A stretch of DNA of 64,000 nt from assembly GCA_943788495.1 (NCBI GenBank), contig CALSQO010000001.1:496001-560000 (forward strand), given 5' to 3'. A program made the translations under genes and the position numbers. The stretch comes from UA16 sp905478895 (GTDB taxonomy: Bacteria > Bacteroidota > Bacteroidia > Flavobacteriales_D > Sanyastnellaceae). Numbering within the stretch: the first letter of the stretch is position 1; the number at the start of each line of letters is the position of its first letter. Below the pieces are notes generated by a model. It did not search any database and was not told the origin of the DNA. It saw only the letters and a program-made list of their open reading frames with translations. Below, piece after piece: positions 52,633 to 61,317 of this stretch.

Positions 52633-55600
52633 TCAACAGGGAACCCCCCAAACGGTCAGCAAGCCGAGCAGGTCTGGCGTGCTGACTGCTCCATCTCCAT
52701 CGAGGTCCAGTAGGGCAGGAGCCCCATTGCTTCCGCCGTCGGTGAATTCACCGAAATGAACCAAGAGCAGCAACAAGTCATAGAGGTTGCGAACTCCATC
52801 GGCATTGAAATCACCAGCACAATTTGTGGGGTCAATCAGCAGTGGAAAGGCGTATGCTTCAGCCAGTAAGAAAGCATCTACCCCCACCACTTGTCCGATT
52901 GCTCGACCGGGAAAGTCATCTTGTGGAGGATGAATGCCTCCCCAGATGCGCGACAATGCACTTTGATCCGCAGCATCCCGGTAGGTCGCCCATTGCAGTT
53001 CAAATTCGGCAGAGGGGCCATCTTCAAATACCAAAAAATCGTGGGCCTCAATCGGGAATGATCCCAATCCGCCTGGGAAGTATTCGTCTCCAGTCAAGAG
53101 GCAGAGTACTTCCGCCGCGGCTCGGCTAAATGTCGAATGTCCGCTCACGTATCCCGCAAATGGCGGGGTTACAAACGTGGGGCGTTGATACGGCCACCAA
53201 TTGCTCGCTCGTATCCAACCAACACCCGCTTGGTTCAGGGCGGGAACAGCGATGTAGTCGGGCCCACGCCAAGCGAGGACTTTCAATTCATGCACGTATT
53301 CGTTTTCAATTCCGCGCAATTCCACCGGGTCAGCAGCGGTGATCAATTCGATTTTACCCGGAATGAGCGGCAGACCGGCGCCATGGTAATTGGGTTGCTC
53401 GGGGTCGGAAGATTGGCCGCGATCGGCCATCCACCGTATGGCCGAGACCGGACGCACGTAATCGTACCATCCTTTGTTACTCCATGCGGAAATCGCTGCG
53501 TCGTGCATGGCGCCACCCATCGCGAAATACCCCAACACATCCCAGTCCAGAGAGGCGAGTGGCTCACCATTCCCCCGCCACCGGCGCTCAATTTCTGGAC
53601 GGTCATTCACGTAATTCAATAAGGTAAACCAATGTCCCGGAGGTGTTTCAGAATCCGGACCATCGGCCCAGAATTCCGCCAAAACCCGGGTGAAGTCCCC
53701 GCGCAAGACCTCCTGAGCGAGGTAGGGTTCGCCGGTGGCCGGGTTGAGCGAATGGCCCACTGTAGATCCGGGATGTTGGATCAGGCCACTTTCGGATTGA
53801 TAATAGTTGCGAGCCTGTTCCAAAGACGCTGGGATGAACCCATTCAGCCCAAACGCGCCGGGGCTGATATCCCAAACGGTGGAATCTGTGGGGTCCAAAT
53901 GACTGGACCAAAGGCTCACTAGAGAATGTCCCCACTTGTAGTCGCTTTCAAGGTCCGTGTCTTCTGTTGGGTCGATGAGAGGCGGTAAAGGTGCTTCGTG
54001 GTAGACCGTATAATCGCTCCCAAACCGGCTGTAAACGGTTGTGTCGCTTGCATCCATTGCGAATGGCTGGACGTTTCCCCATTCGGCACTCAAAAAATCG
54101 GGCGATGCGTTGGTGCCTTCGTTGCCGGATTGGTCAATGAACGCTGCCAATTGCAGCGGTTGCCAGCGGTTTGGGAAGAACATATTCGGATTTCCGGGTT
54201 CGTCCATGACAAGGTTCCAATTGACGGGGTTGTAATACGTGTTTTGGTAATCGATTTCTTCAAAAGCGCCGTCTTGGAGGCCAAAGGAGATGTATTGTTC
54301 CGCCAAGTAATTTCCCAGAGCTCCCGCGTCGTGCTCCAGATTGCCCGTAGTGTATTCTGTAGAATGGAAGGCGGTGTCAAACCCGAGTTGCTCCATCTGC
54401 GAATGGAGATGCGTCATGATGCGATCGCGGCGCGGCGCATTTTCGAAGCGGTGGAGCATCAAGCGGTAGCTGCCATAACTGATGGATCGCTCCCGCGCCG
54501 CTTTTCGTTCTGGGTTATTTTCTACCTGCACCAGGGAATCCCAATTGCAGGCAAAGTCTCCTACGGTGTTTCCGAGCAGCCAAGGTTGGGGGGCAATGGA
54601 ACTCGGGGTGGCCCAAGCGGCCCAAGCATCATAGGAAAGAGCGGACTGGTGCCACAAATTTCGAGCGTGGACCGTTGGCCGGGCCCGGTCGTTTCGAATG
54701 CCAACGAGCAAGGCTTCGTTCCAAAGCCGTGCGACACTGTGCGTCGCCAGAGTCGGCCAATCCTCGAGGGGCATTCCGCTGCAATCTAGCCCTGCCTCTG
54801 GATAAAAGCATGAGTTGTCATCCGTTTGAGCGGCAATGTTGTAGTTGCATGCGAACGGTTCTGTGCATCCCATTTGAAACCAGGGTTGCGATCCAGGTTC
54901 AAGAATTTGGTAAACGCTGTCTGCAGAGAATGGGCCATGCGCGCTAATCAAGCCGCTGGGCCAGCGGATGTTCATGGAGTCAACCTCGGTCGACTCTCCG
55001 AGTCCGAAGTGGACAATGAAAGAGCTTGCCCCGGAGTAGCCTTGCCCACAATTGATCTCGTCCATGCGTGTTTTTCCGTCAAAATGAACCTCGACCCGCG
55101 CTCCAATGGCCGAACGATTGGAGGCTGTTCCTTCCAATTCAAACCCGATGAAGTGGCCCGATTCATTTTGATTCTCCAGAATCTGAAACCCCGGTTGTGT
55201 CGGAGATCCCGTTGTTGCAATCGCCAAGTCCAAATCGCCGTCGCGATCAAAATCACCCGTTGCCAATCCGTAATCGGAATGATTGTGTTCCAGAATGGCG
55301 TCGCCCTCGCTGACCCAAGCAAAGGTTAAGTCGCCGATGCCCCGGTACAACTTGTTCGGAGTGGGGGCGAATGCGTAGTCATTGACGATGTACAAGTCCC
55401 ATTCCGTGTCTAAATTATAATCAAACCAGACACATCCCCATGTCATTCCAGAATCATCGACTCCCGCTGAATCTGCGATGGGGGTGTAGGTGCCATCGCC
55501 GTTATTGAGAAACAATTCGCTGGGGTACAAATCGGTGATGTAGAGGTCGAGCCATCCATCGTGGTTGATGTCTGCCACATCCACACCCATGCAATTTCCT

Positions 55601-56355
55601 TGGTAATCCAAACCCACTGCGGCTGCATTTTCAGAAAACGTACCGTTGCCATTGTTTTCAAAAAACTTGTTGACTTGATTGCCGTCATGTGTGACGTAGA
55701 GGTCTTGATCGCCATCGTTGTCGGAATCGAAAAACACGCAACCCATTCCGATGCCTGTATCCACTGTACCCGTAGGAAACGTTACATTTTGAAACCCCTG
55801 CCCCCCCAAATTCCGGTACATTGCATTGTGGCTGTTCATGTTGACCACATAGACATCTAGCCAGCCATCTCCATCGTAATCAGCCACATGGAGGCTTCGA
55901 CAAGGACCTTCATTGCCAAAGTTGAAGGCATCGGTCGCATCATCAAATGTGCCATTGCCATTATTGAGAAAGAGCCGATTGGCATCCAAATAATTGCCCG
56001 TAATTAAATCGGACCAACCATCGTTGTTGATGTCGGCCCATACGGCTGCGTTGCTATTGCTGGGATCATCCACTCCAGCGGCCTCAGCGATTTCTTCAAA
56101 GTGCATGCCTCCGGTGTTCCGGAAGAGGTGATTTGGCCCTTGTTTTGTTGCCACGTAAATATCTTCCCAGCCGTCACCGTCAAAGTCTGCCACCGCGGCG
56201 GCATGATGCAGGCCAAGCTCGTTCACGTTGGCGCTGACGGAAGCATTTGTAAATAGGATGGTTTCCTGAGCGCCAACCGTTTGGGAAAGCATCCCCAAAA
56301 CAACCAAGCTGATCGGGAAAAAACGGGTGAGGTGAATGTGCAGGAATTGAAGCAT
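52633..56355 (-). CDS. VCBS/ASPIC-repeat protein fused to a vanadium-dependent haloperoxidase, with dockerin-like C-terminus
   Basis: The ATG at 56355 opens a signal peptide (to VGAQ near 29); the frame extends to a TTG at 56376. Of 1240 residues, about 55-385 are VCBS/FG-GAP propeller repeats (VADFDGDGWEDIYVA and six similar), and about 400-475 an ASPIC/UnbV domain (IGARVEVHFDG, INCGQGYSGASS, IRWPSG). GCTEPFACNYN near 497 follows. About 540-1180 is a vanadium haloperoxidase with all three PAP2-type active-site motifs: KGWYDYVRP (about 960), YVSGHS (about 1070) and SRIWGGIHPPQDD (about 1136, vanadate-ligating His). Two calcium-loop units end the protein. It would halogenate with peroxide outside the cell. 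Confidence 0.85.
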   Translation of the reverse strand: MLQFLHIHLTRFFPISLVVLGMLSQTVGAQETILFTNASVSANVNELGLHHAAAVADFDGDGWEDIYVATKQGPNHLFRNTGGMHFEEIAEAAGVDDPSNSNAAVWADINNDGWSDLITGNYLDANRLFLNNGNGTFDDATDAFNFGNEGPCRSLHVADYDGDGWLDVYVVNMNSHNAMYRNLGGQGFQNVTFPTGTVDTGIGMGCVFFDSDNDGDQDLYVTHDGNQVNKFFENNGNGTFSENAAAVGLDYQGNCMGVDVADINHDGWLDLYITDLYPSELFLNNGDGTYTPIADSAGVDDSGMTWGCVWFDYNLDTEWDLYIVNDYAFAPTPNKLYRGIGDLTFAWVSEGDAILEHNHSDYGLATGDFDRDGDLDLAIATTGSPTQPGFQILENQNESGHFIGFELEGTASNRSAIGARVEVHFDGKTRMDEINCGQGYSGASSFIVHFGLGESTEVDSMNIRWPSGLISAHGPFSADSVYQILEPGSQPWFQMGCTEPFACNYNIAAQTDDNSCFYPEAGLDCSGMPLEDWPTLATHSVARLWNEALLVGIRNDRARPTVHARNLWHQSALSYDAWAAWATPSSIAPQPWLLGNTVGDFACNWDSLVQVENNPERKAARERSISYGSYRLMLHRFENAPRRDRIMTHLHSQMEQLGFDTAFHSTEYTTGNLEHDAGALGNYLAEQYISFGLQDGAFEEIDYQNTYYNPVNWNLVMDEPGNPNMFFPNRWQPLQLAAFIDQSGNEGTNASPDFLSAEWGNVQPFAMDASDTTVYSRFGSDYTVYHEAPLPPLIDPTEDTDLESDYKWGHSLVSLWSSHLDPTDSTVWDISPGAFGLNGFIPASLEQARNYYQSESGLIQHPGSTVGHSLNPATGEPYLAQEVLRGDFTRVLAEFWADGPDSETPPGHWFTLLNYVNDRPEIERRWRGNGEPLASLDWDVLGYFAMGGAMHDAAISAWSNKGWYDYVRPVSAIRWMADRGQSSDPEQPNYHGAGLPLIPGKIELITAADPVELRGIENEYVHELKVLAWRGPDYIAVPALNQAGVGWIRASNWWPYQRPTFVTPPFAGYVSGHSTFSRAAAEVLCLLTGDEYFPGGLGSFPIEAHDFLVFEDGPSAEFELQWATYRDAADQSALSRIWGGIHPPQDDFPGRAIGQVVGVDAFLLAEAYAFPLLIDPTNCAGDFNADGVRNLYDLLLLLVHFGEFTDGGSNGAPALLDLDGDGAVSTPDLLGLLTVWGVPC

Positions 56356-56489
56356 GAACGGGATTGCAAGATACAATCAATCTCGATTTTGTCACTTGAG
56401 GCAAGTGAATTGGATGCTTGTTTTTGGTTATTAGTGGGTTAAAATAAATAATTAGGCTACTAAAAAAAGCGATTAGAAGTGTTTATGTG

Positions 56490-56591
56490 TAATATTGCAT
56501 GGTAATTCAAGGCGAAGTTTGCAGGCATCGCCTTGAAAAACAAGTAGATTGTTAGGGTGAAAGGACGCAGGGGTGCGTCCTTTCTGTTTTT
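56490..56591 (+). ncRNA. Small-RNA candidate with two hairpins
   Basis: TAATATTG (56490-56497) resembles a -7 box. It is followed by a 10-bp perfect stem TTCAAGGCGA/TCGCCTTGAA (56506-56515 with 56528-56537), a 21-base single-stranded linker and a terminator hairpin ending at 56591. No open frame with coding character exists here, and the neighbours are divergent (haloperoxidase) or have their own promoter (rpsT). No clear -33 box is seen. I do not recognise an RNA family. The rest of the 323-bp gap is AT-rich. Confidence 0.45.
56559..56591 (+). terminator. Rho-independent terminator upstream of rpsT
   Basis: GAAAGGACGC (56559-56568) pairs with GCGTCCTTTC (56575-56584), loop AGGGGT, followed by TGTTTTT. 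It has no upstream coding gene on this strand, which supports a small RNA. Confidence 0.85.
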
Positions 56592-56614
56592 CCTGAATTT
56601 CAATGGGTTCGATG

Positions 56615-56645
56615 CTTGCATAGACTGGAATCTCCATTATATTTG
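56615..56645 (+). promoter_or_regulatory. Promoter of rpsT
   Basis: CTTG (56615-56618) and TATATTTG (56638-56645) are separated by exactly 19 bases, an almost perfect Bacteroidota -33/-7 pair (TTTG-N19-TAnnTTTG). The start codon lies 33 bases downstream. Confidence 0.75.
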
Positions 56646-56678
56646 CACCCCCTTAGGGAAAAATTCAGTCGAAAGCAT

Positions 56679-56930
56679 ATGGCTCATCACAAATCCTCAT
56701 TGAAGCGCATTCGTTCCGATCGCACGAAAGCAGCTCGTAACCGTTACCAGCACAAAACGACTCGAAATGCCGTTCGAGCATTGCGGGCAACTACGGACCC
56801 GAAGAAAGCGGCAGAGATGCTTCCAACCGTTTCGGCCATGTTGGACAAGCTGGCGAAGAACAATGTGATCCACAAGAATAAGGCGTCCAACCTCAAATCG
56901 AGTTTGACCGTTCACGTATCGAAGCTCTGA
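56679..56930 (+). CDS. rpsT: 30S ribosomal protein S20
   Basis: The 83-residue product (MAHHKSSLKRIRSDRTKAAR at the start) is a basic, helical S20: KSSLKRIR, RNRYQHKTTRNAVRAL and LDKLAKNNVIHKNKASNLKS are family positions for binding 16S rRNA helices. Length is normal. The ATG at 56679 is preferred to one at 56616, which would precede the promoter -7 box. It is monocistronic, between its own promoter and a strong terminator. Confidence 0.97.
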   Translation: MAHHKSSLKRIRSDRTKAARNRYQHKTTRNAVRALRATTDPKKAAEMLPTVSAMLDKLAKNNVIHKNKASNLKSSLTVHVSKL

Positions 56931-56953
56931 GCTGTCGGTAAAAGGTATTGATT

Positions 56954-56982
56954 AGCCTCCTGGAAACAGGAGGCTTTTTTTT
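56954..56982 (+). terminator. Rho-independent terminator after rpsT
   Basis: AGCCTCCTG (56954-56962) pairs with CAGGAGGCT (56967-56975) around a GAAA tetraloop, followed by eight T. Confidence 0.95.
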
Positions 56983-57034
56983 GCTCAATTTTTCAGCAAG
57001 ATGCGCTTTCCAGTGGGTTCGATAAGCTTATGAG

Positions 57035-57706
57035 ATGCAGAAAGAGAGGGGAAGGCCACGTGAGAAAATGATATTGGAAGGGGCTCAAGCAATGACGAAT
57101 GGAGAGCTTTTGTCCATCATGCTTGGATCGGGTGTGCGAGGGCGTCCCGTGCAGGAAGTAGCTCAGGCATTATTGAATGTAGCCAGCGGGGACTTGGCGG
57201 TGTTGTCAAAAATGCCCCCACAGGGATACACGTTGGTGGAGGGCATTGGCATCGCGAAGGCTGTTCAGATTTCAGCAGCTTTGGAGTTGGGCCGGAGGCG
57301 TCAGGTTGCGTCTCAAGGAAAAAAAACCGTCGAGGTTATCCGATGTTCCAAAGATCTATACCGCAGGTTTTCATTGAGGTTGTCGGACCTTGGACATGAA
57401 GAGTTTTGGCTGTTGCTGTTGAATCGCTCCAATGTGGTCATGAGTGAAGTCATGGTCAGCCGAGGAGGCCTGACAGGAACGATTGCGGATCCCAAGATCA
57501 TCTTTTCCAAAGCATTGGCTATGGGGGCCGCCGCAATTGTAGCAGTGCACAACCATCCATCGGGCAATAGAAGACCAAGTCGAGCGGACCGCGAACTCAC
57601 AAAAAATCTGCATTGGGCAGGAAAAATGTTGGATTGTCCGTTGTTGGATCACCTCATTGTTGCGGGTGACGACTATTTTAGCTTCGCCGATGCTGGCGAA
57701 TTGTAA
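57035..57706 (+). CDS. radC: RadC-family JAB-domain protein
   Basis: This 223-residue protein has the RadC layout: a helix-hairpin-helix-type N-terminal part (RPREKMILEGAQAMTNGELL, about 7-26; LVEGIGIAKAVQISAALELG) and a JAB/MPN metalloprotease-like domain with HNHPSGNRRPSRAD (about 172-185) after SRGGLTGTIADPKIIFSKAL. The His-x-His...Asp set for zinc is intact. Despite its old name, a direct DNA-repair role is doubtful in the family. It is cytosolic. Its end overlaps the start of wecB by 17 bp, so the two are probably co-translated. Confidence 0.93.
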   Translation: MQKERGRPREKMILEGAQAMTNGELLSIMLGSGVRGRPVQEVAQALLNVASGDLAVLSKMPPQGYTLVEGIGIAKAVQISAALELGRRRQVASQGKKTVEVIRCSKDLYRRFSLRLSDLGHEEFWLLLLNRSNVVMSEVMVSRGGLTGTIADPKIIFSKALAMGAAAIVAVHNHPSGNRRPSRADRELTKNLHWAGKMLDCPLLDHLIVAGDDYFSFADAGEL

Positions 57707-58829
57707 CGCTCAATCTGTTTTGAAAACACTGCTAACCATTGTTGGAGCTCGACCTCAGCTCATGAAAGCCGCGGCCTTTAGCCATGCGGTGGAAGCGCAG
57801 AAAGACGAGCTGAGGCAGGTTTTGCTCCATACGGGGCAGCATTTTTCGCACAACATGTCGGGGCAATTTCAGGAGGAGTTAGCTCTTCCAAAAATCGATG
57901 TGCAATTGGAGGTAGATGCAGATCCATTCATTCGGATGGGGCAAATGATGCGGGGTGTAAGCGATGCCATTGAAACCCATGAACCGGATGCCGTGGTTGT
58001 GTTTGGTGATACGGATTCGACCTTAGCAGCAGCAATGGCCGCTGCGCGTGCCCAAGTTCCCGTGGTGCACATTGAAGCTGGCTTGCGTTCTTTTGATCGT
58101 CGAATGCCAGAGGAGCACAACCGAATATTAACGGATCAATTGAGTGACGTCTTGTTTTGTCCTTCTGAATCTTCGAACAAACAACTTGCATCGGAAGGGA
58201 TTTTCACGGACAATCGCCCCGGGTTGCTTGTTCAAGCGGTGGGCGATTTGATGCTGGATACCGCGCGGTTTTTTGGAGGTGCGCCGGTCGCTAACAAGGG
58301 AGGTCAGACCCGGAAGGTTTTGTTGACCTTGCACCGTCCATCGAATGTAGATGACCAAAAGACCTTGCGGAAGTGGATTGAGGCCATTGGGAAACGGGTT
58401 CAGGACCAGGGTGTTCAGGTGATTTTCCCGGTCCATCCAAGGACGCGAAAGGGATTGATTGCGGAATGGGGAGATGCGTGGCAGGATGCATTGAAAGAAC
58501 GAAGCATTGAACCCTTCGAACCTGCTACTTATTTGCAAATTCTCCAATGGTTAAAAGAGGTAGATGAGGTTTGGACCGATTCAGGCGGACTCCAGAAAGA
58601 AGCGTTTTTCATGAAGCGTCCAGCATTGGTTTTACGGGATTCAACGGAATGGAAAGAGCTCGTTAGCAGTGGTTTTGCCACGTTGTGTTCGGATCCCGAC
58701 GCTTTGCTAGCGGCTCATTTGAAATTGCAGCAATCGCAGCGAACACTGGATTATGATCTCCCGCTTTACGGGGATGGGAGGGCGGCCCAAAAAATGGTGA
58801 ATTCTTTGGTCAGATGGCTGAATCGATAA
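57690..58829 (+). CDS. wecB: UDP-N-acetylglucosamine 2-epimerase (non-hydrolysing)
   Basis: The enzyme interconverts UDP-GlcNAc and UDP-ManNAc for surface polysaccharide synthesis. Family marks: LLTIVGARPQLMKAAAFSHA at the start, HTGQHFSHNMSGQF, VVFGDTDSTLAAAMAAA, HIEAGLRSFDRRMPEEHNR, VLLTLHRPSNVD and TDSGGLQKEAF. The ATG at 57690 gives 379 residues and overlaps radC; a TTG at 57719 (giving MKTLLTIVGARPQ) would match the usual family start better. It overlaps the following polysaccharide deacetylase by 16 bp, so both likely serve one surface glycan. Confidence 0.93.
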   Translation: MLANCNAQSVLKTLLTIVGARPQLMKAAAFSHAVEAQKDELRQVLLHTGQHFSHNMSGQFQEELALPKIDVQLEVDADPFIRMGQMMRGVSDAIETHEPDAVVVFGDTDSTLAAAMAAARAQVPVVHIEAGLRSFDRRMPEEHNRILTDQLSDVLFCPSESSNKQLASEGIFTDNRPGLLVQAVGDLMLDTARFFGGAPVANKGGQTRKVLLTLHRPSNVDDQKTLRKWIEAIGKRVQDQGVQVIFPVHPRTRKGLIAEWGDAWQDALKERSIEPFEPATYLQILQWLKEVDEVWTDSGGLQKEAFFMKRPALVLRDSTEWKELVSSGFATLCSDPDALLAAHLKLQQSQRTLDYDLPLYGDGRAAQKMVNSLVRWLNR

Positions 58830-60175
58830 TCATTTGGGTGGCGGATGATGCCGATGGCCCGAGTGCGCGTCATCGTTACGTAGCTCAATTGGTGTTTGAG
58901 GTGATCTTGGGCTGTCCGCACCATTGGGCTTCCAATCGTTCGGATTGGCTTGCGAGTCCCCACCGAAAAGTTCAGTATGGCGGTACACGTGACGAAGGCT
59001 CGGCCAATCGCATTGCCTGGATTCCCTCCGCAGGCCTCTTGAGTGAAACGGGTACCGCTGTGCCTCCGTGGATTTGGTCTGATGCAACTCCCGAAGCAAC
59101 GCCAGGTGCGACGCGCCTGCCTTTTGGGGTGCGGTCGCTATCGGATGCAGAGGAAATGGTTTTGAGTGATTGGTGGAGTTGGGTTTTTTGGATGACTACT
59201 TGTTTGGATGACCATCGCTTTTCGAGCGCTGACCGCGATGAATTTGGACGATTGGAAGGCCGGAAATCATGGGCGCATCGGGAAGGATGGTTGGAGCGTC
59301 CGGAAGTCGAATTTCGAGCCATTGCTTGGGCCAAGGCAAACGGCATTGCATTCACTCCAGCCGTTTATCAAGTCATCCCCACCGTCGACGTGGATAGTGC
59401 GTTTGCGTATAAGCATCGAACACCGCTCATGACCGTTGCTGCGGCGGCTCAAGATGGTCTCAAAGGCCGTTGGTCTCGATTCCGAGATCGCATTCAAGTC
59501 TTGCGCGGTATTCAAGAAGATGCTTATGACACATACGAGTGGTTGGAGCAACAGCATCGAGAAGCAGGGTTGAAGGCAACGTACTTCTTCTTGCTCGCCA
59601 ACAGAGGTCGATATGACCGCGGGTTGTCCTGGAAATCACAGGGTCTCCAAATGCGAATACGATCGTTGCATGCATTCGCAAATGTGGGCATACATCCCGG
59701 TTTTGGGGCCCATGAATCGACGTCGCCATTGGCCATGCAGAATGAAATCAAACGATTGGAGAAGATTATCGGTGAACCCGTGGTACGCGCTCGTCAGCAT
59801 TATTTGTTGCAACGGCCCGGTTCAAGTTGGAAACGATTGGAGGCATTGGGGATCCAGCAAGATCATTCCCTCGGATATGCCGATGTCCCCGGTTTTCGCG
59901 GAGGGATGTCGCGCGCTTACCCTGCCTACGATTTGGAGGTGGAAAGAACAATGAACTTGGAATTGCATCCCGTCGGTGCGATGGATGCGACCTATATGCG
60001 CTACCTTCAAGTCTCCCCCGACAAGGCGATTGATCATGTCGTTGCGTTGTCGGATGCCGTGCGCGAAGTCGGCGGCACCATGCGCTTGCTTTGGCACAAT
60101 GAATCGGTGAGCGATACAGGCGAATGGAAAGGGTGGCGGCTGATGTACAAGGAAATGCTGAAACGCATCCGTTAA
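58814..60175 (+). CDS. Polysaccharide deacetylase-family protein (DUF7033-like N-terminus)
   Basis: This 453-residue protein has no signal peptide. The first 150 residues (FEVILGCPHH, WIPSAGLLSE, LPFGVRSLSDAEEMVLSDWW) resemble the N-terminal part of Bacteroidota deacetylases named DUF7033. The NodB-like half includes PTVDVDSAFAYKHRTPL (metal-binding DVD), EQQHREAGLKATYFFLLANR, VGIHPGFGAHES (the His-x-x-x motif region) and LLWHNESVS. It would remove acetyl groups from an amino-sugar polymer or precursor. Its start overlaps wecB by 16 bp, which links it to the same cell-surface pathway. Confidence 0.85.
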   Translation: MAESIIIWVADDADGPSARHRYVAQLVFEVILGCPHHWASNRSDWLASPHRKVQYGGTRDEGSANRIAWIPSAGLLSETGTAVPPWIWSDATPEATPGATRLPFGVRSLSDAEEMVLSDWWSWVFWMTTCLDDHRFSSADRDEFGRLEGRKSWAHREGWLERPEVEFRAIAWAKANGIAFTPAVYQVIPTVDVDSAFAYKHRTPLMTVAAAAQDGLKGRWSRFRDRIQVLRGIQEDAYDTYEWLEQQHREAGLKATYFFLLANRGRYDRGLSWKSQGLQMRIRSLHAFANVGIHPGFGAHESTSPLAMQNEIKRLEKIIGEPVVRARQHYLLQRPGSSWKRLEALGIQQDHSLGYADVPGFRGGMSRAYPAYDLEVERTMNLELHPVGAMDATYMRYLQVSPDKAIDHVVALSDAVREVGGTMRLLWHNESVSDTGEWKGWRLMYKEMLKRIR

Positions 60176-60186
60176 TTAGATAGACC

Positions 60187-60846
60187 ATGTTGCACAACCT
60201 CAGTGAATCACCCGGAATTTCGCATGAAATCCTCGCTCAATTAAGAGACATGGAATGGCAATCGGATCGGGCTCGCTTTCGGATGAATTTGGCCCGCATG
60301 GGGGAATGCATTGGATATGAAATCGCGAAAACGTTGGATTTTGAATCCGGCACTGTGCAGACGCCTCTGGGACAGGCAGCTGTGAAGCGGTTGTCCGAAC
60401 CGCCTGTGTTGGGAACCATTTTGCGCGCGGGGTTGCCCATGCATGACGGTCTGAGTCGTGTTTTCGACCAGGCGGACCATGCATTTGTTTCTGCCCGTCG
60501 CGAATACCTTGACGGCAATCACGACTCCTTCACCATTGGCATTGGAGCGGTGAGTTCCCCGAACCTTGAGAACCGAACGCTGATACTAGCGGATCCGATG
60601 CTGGCCACAGGAGCCTCACTGGCGCAAGTCTTGGCTTTGCTCATTGAGCGATTTGGCATGCCTGCTCAAATTCATCTTGCGGCGGTCATTGCCAGTGAGG
60701 AAGGAGTCAACAAGATCCTTGAAACCTTGCCCACAAATGGCCATTTGTGGGTTGGCGAGATGGATTCCGTCTTGACCTCAAAAGGGTACATCCATCCGGG
60801 TTTGGGTGATGCGGGTGATTTGGCTTTTGGCACAAAGATGAATTGA
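60187..60846 (+). CDS. upp: Uracil phosphoribosyltransferase
   Basis: This 219-residue salvage enzyme converts uracil and PRPP to UMP in the cytosol. The PRPP-binding site ILADPMLATGASLAQVLALL (about 131-150) and the uracil loop GYIHPGLGDAGDLAFGTK (about 200-217) are both intact, as is LGTILRAGLPMHDGL (about 75-89). Length is close to the family's usual 208-220. It starts 11 bp after the deacetylase and is followed after 1 bp by a membrane-protein gene, so it lies in a run of co-oriented genes. Confidence 0.93.
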   Translation: MLHNLSESPGISHEILAQLRDMEWQSDRARFRMNLARMGECIGYEIAKTLDFESGTVQTPLGQAAVKRLSEPPVLGTILRAGLPMHDGLSRVFDQADHAFVSARREYLDGNHDSFTIGIGAVSSPNLENRTLILADPMLATGASLAQVLALLIERFGMPAQIHLAAVIASEEGVNKILETLPTNGHLWVGEMDSVLTSKGYIHPGLGDAGDLAFGTKMN

Positions 60847-60847
60847 C

Positions 60848-61285
60848 ATGCCGGGACCGATTGAAACCATATTGTGGATGTTAGCGGCCGTGGCGAAGTT
60901 CATCGTAACCCCATCCATCATGATTGGTCGAGGCATTGGCTGGTTACCGACGGTGCTGATTTGCAGTGTAGGTTCAGCATTCGGGGTATTGCTGTTTTTC
61001 TATTTTGGAAAATGGCTTTTTAGAAAGTGGAAAGATTGGCGCGGCGAAAAAGGCTCGAAAGGGCCCATATTTACGCCGGGTCGCCGTCGATGGGTCCGAT
61101 TTCGGAAACGATTTGGTCTGTGGGGGCTGTTGGTGGTTTCAGGTTTGATTTCGGTGCCCATTTCATCGGTGCTCGCTTCCAAGTACCATAGCAAGGACGG
61201 ACGCATGCCGGCTTTATTGATGCTTGCTTTCGTTATTTGGACGTTTGTTTTAACCTCCCTTTCTTGGCTCGTTGCCAACGATTAA
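60848..61285 (+). CDS. Small membrane protein, unknown function
   Basis: This 145-residue protein has about four transmembrane segments (6-25, 33-57, 89-108, 117-142) with a strongly basic loop between (RKWKDWRGEKGSKG ... RRRWVRFRKRFG). The GLWGLLVVSGLISVPISSVL stretch resembles small-multidrug-export / COG2426-type or DedA-like membrane proteins of Bacteroidota. I do not recognise a characterised relative. It sits 1 bp after upp and 32 bp before the nucleotidase gene; co-transcription is likely but functional linkage is unproven. Confidence 0.75.
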   Translation: MPGPIETILWMLAAVAKFIVTPSIMIGRGIGWLPTVLICSVGSAFGVLLFFYFGKWLFRKWKDWRGEKGSKGPIFTPGRRRWVRFRKRFGLWGLLVVSGLISVPISSVLASKYHSKDGRMPALLMLAFVIWTFVLTSLSWLVAND

Positions 61286-61317
61286 ACGCAGGGCTTCAAT
61301 CCTATTAATTCCACACG

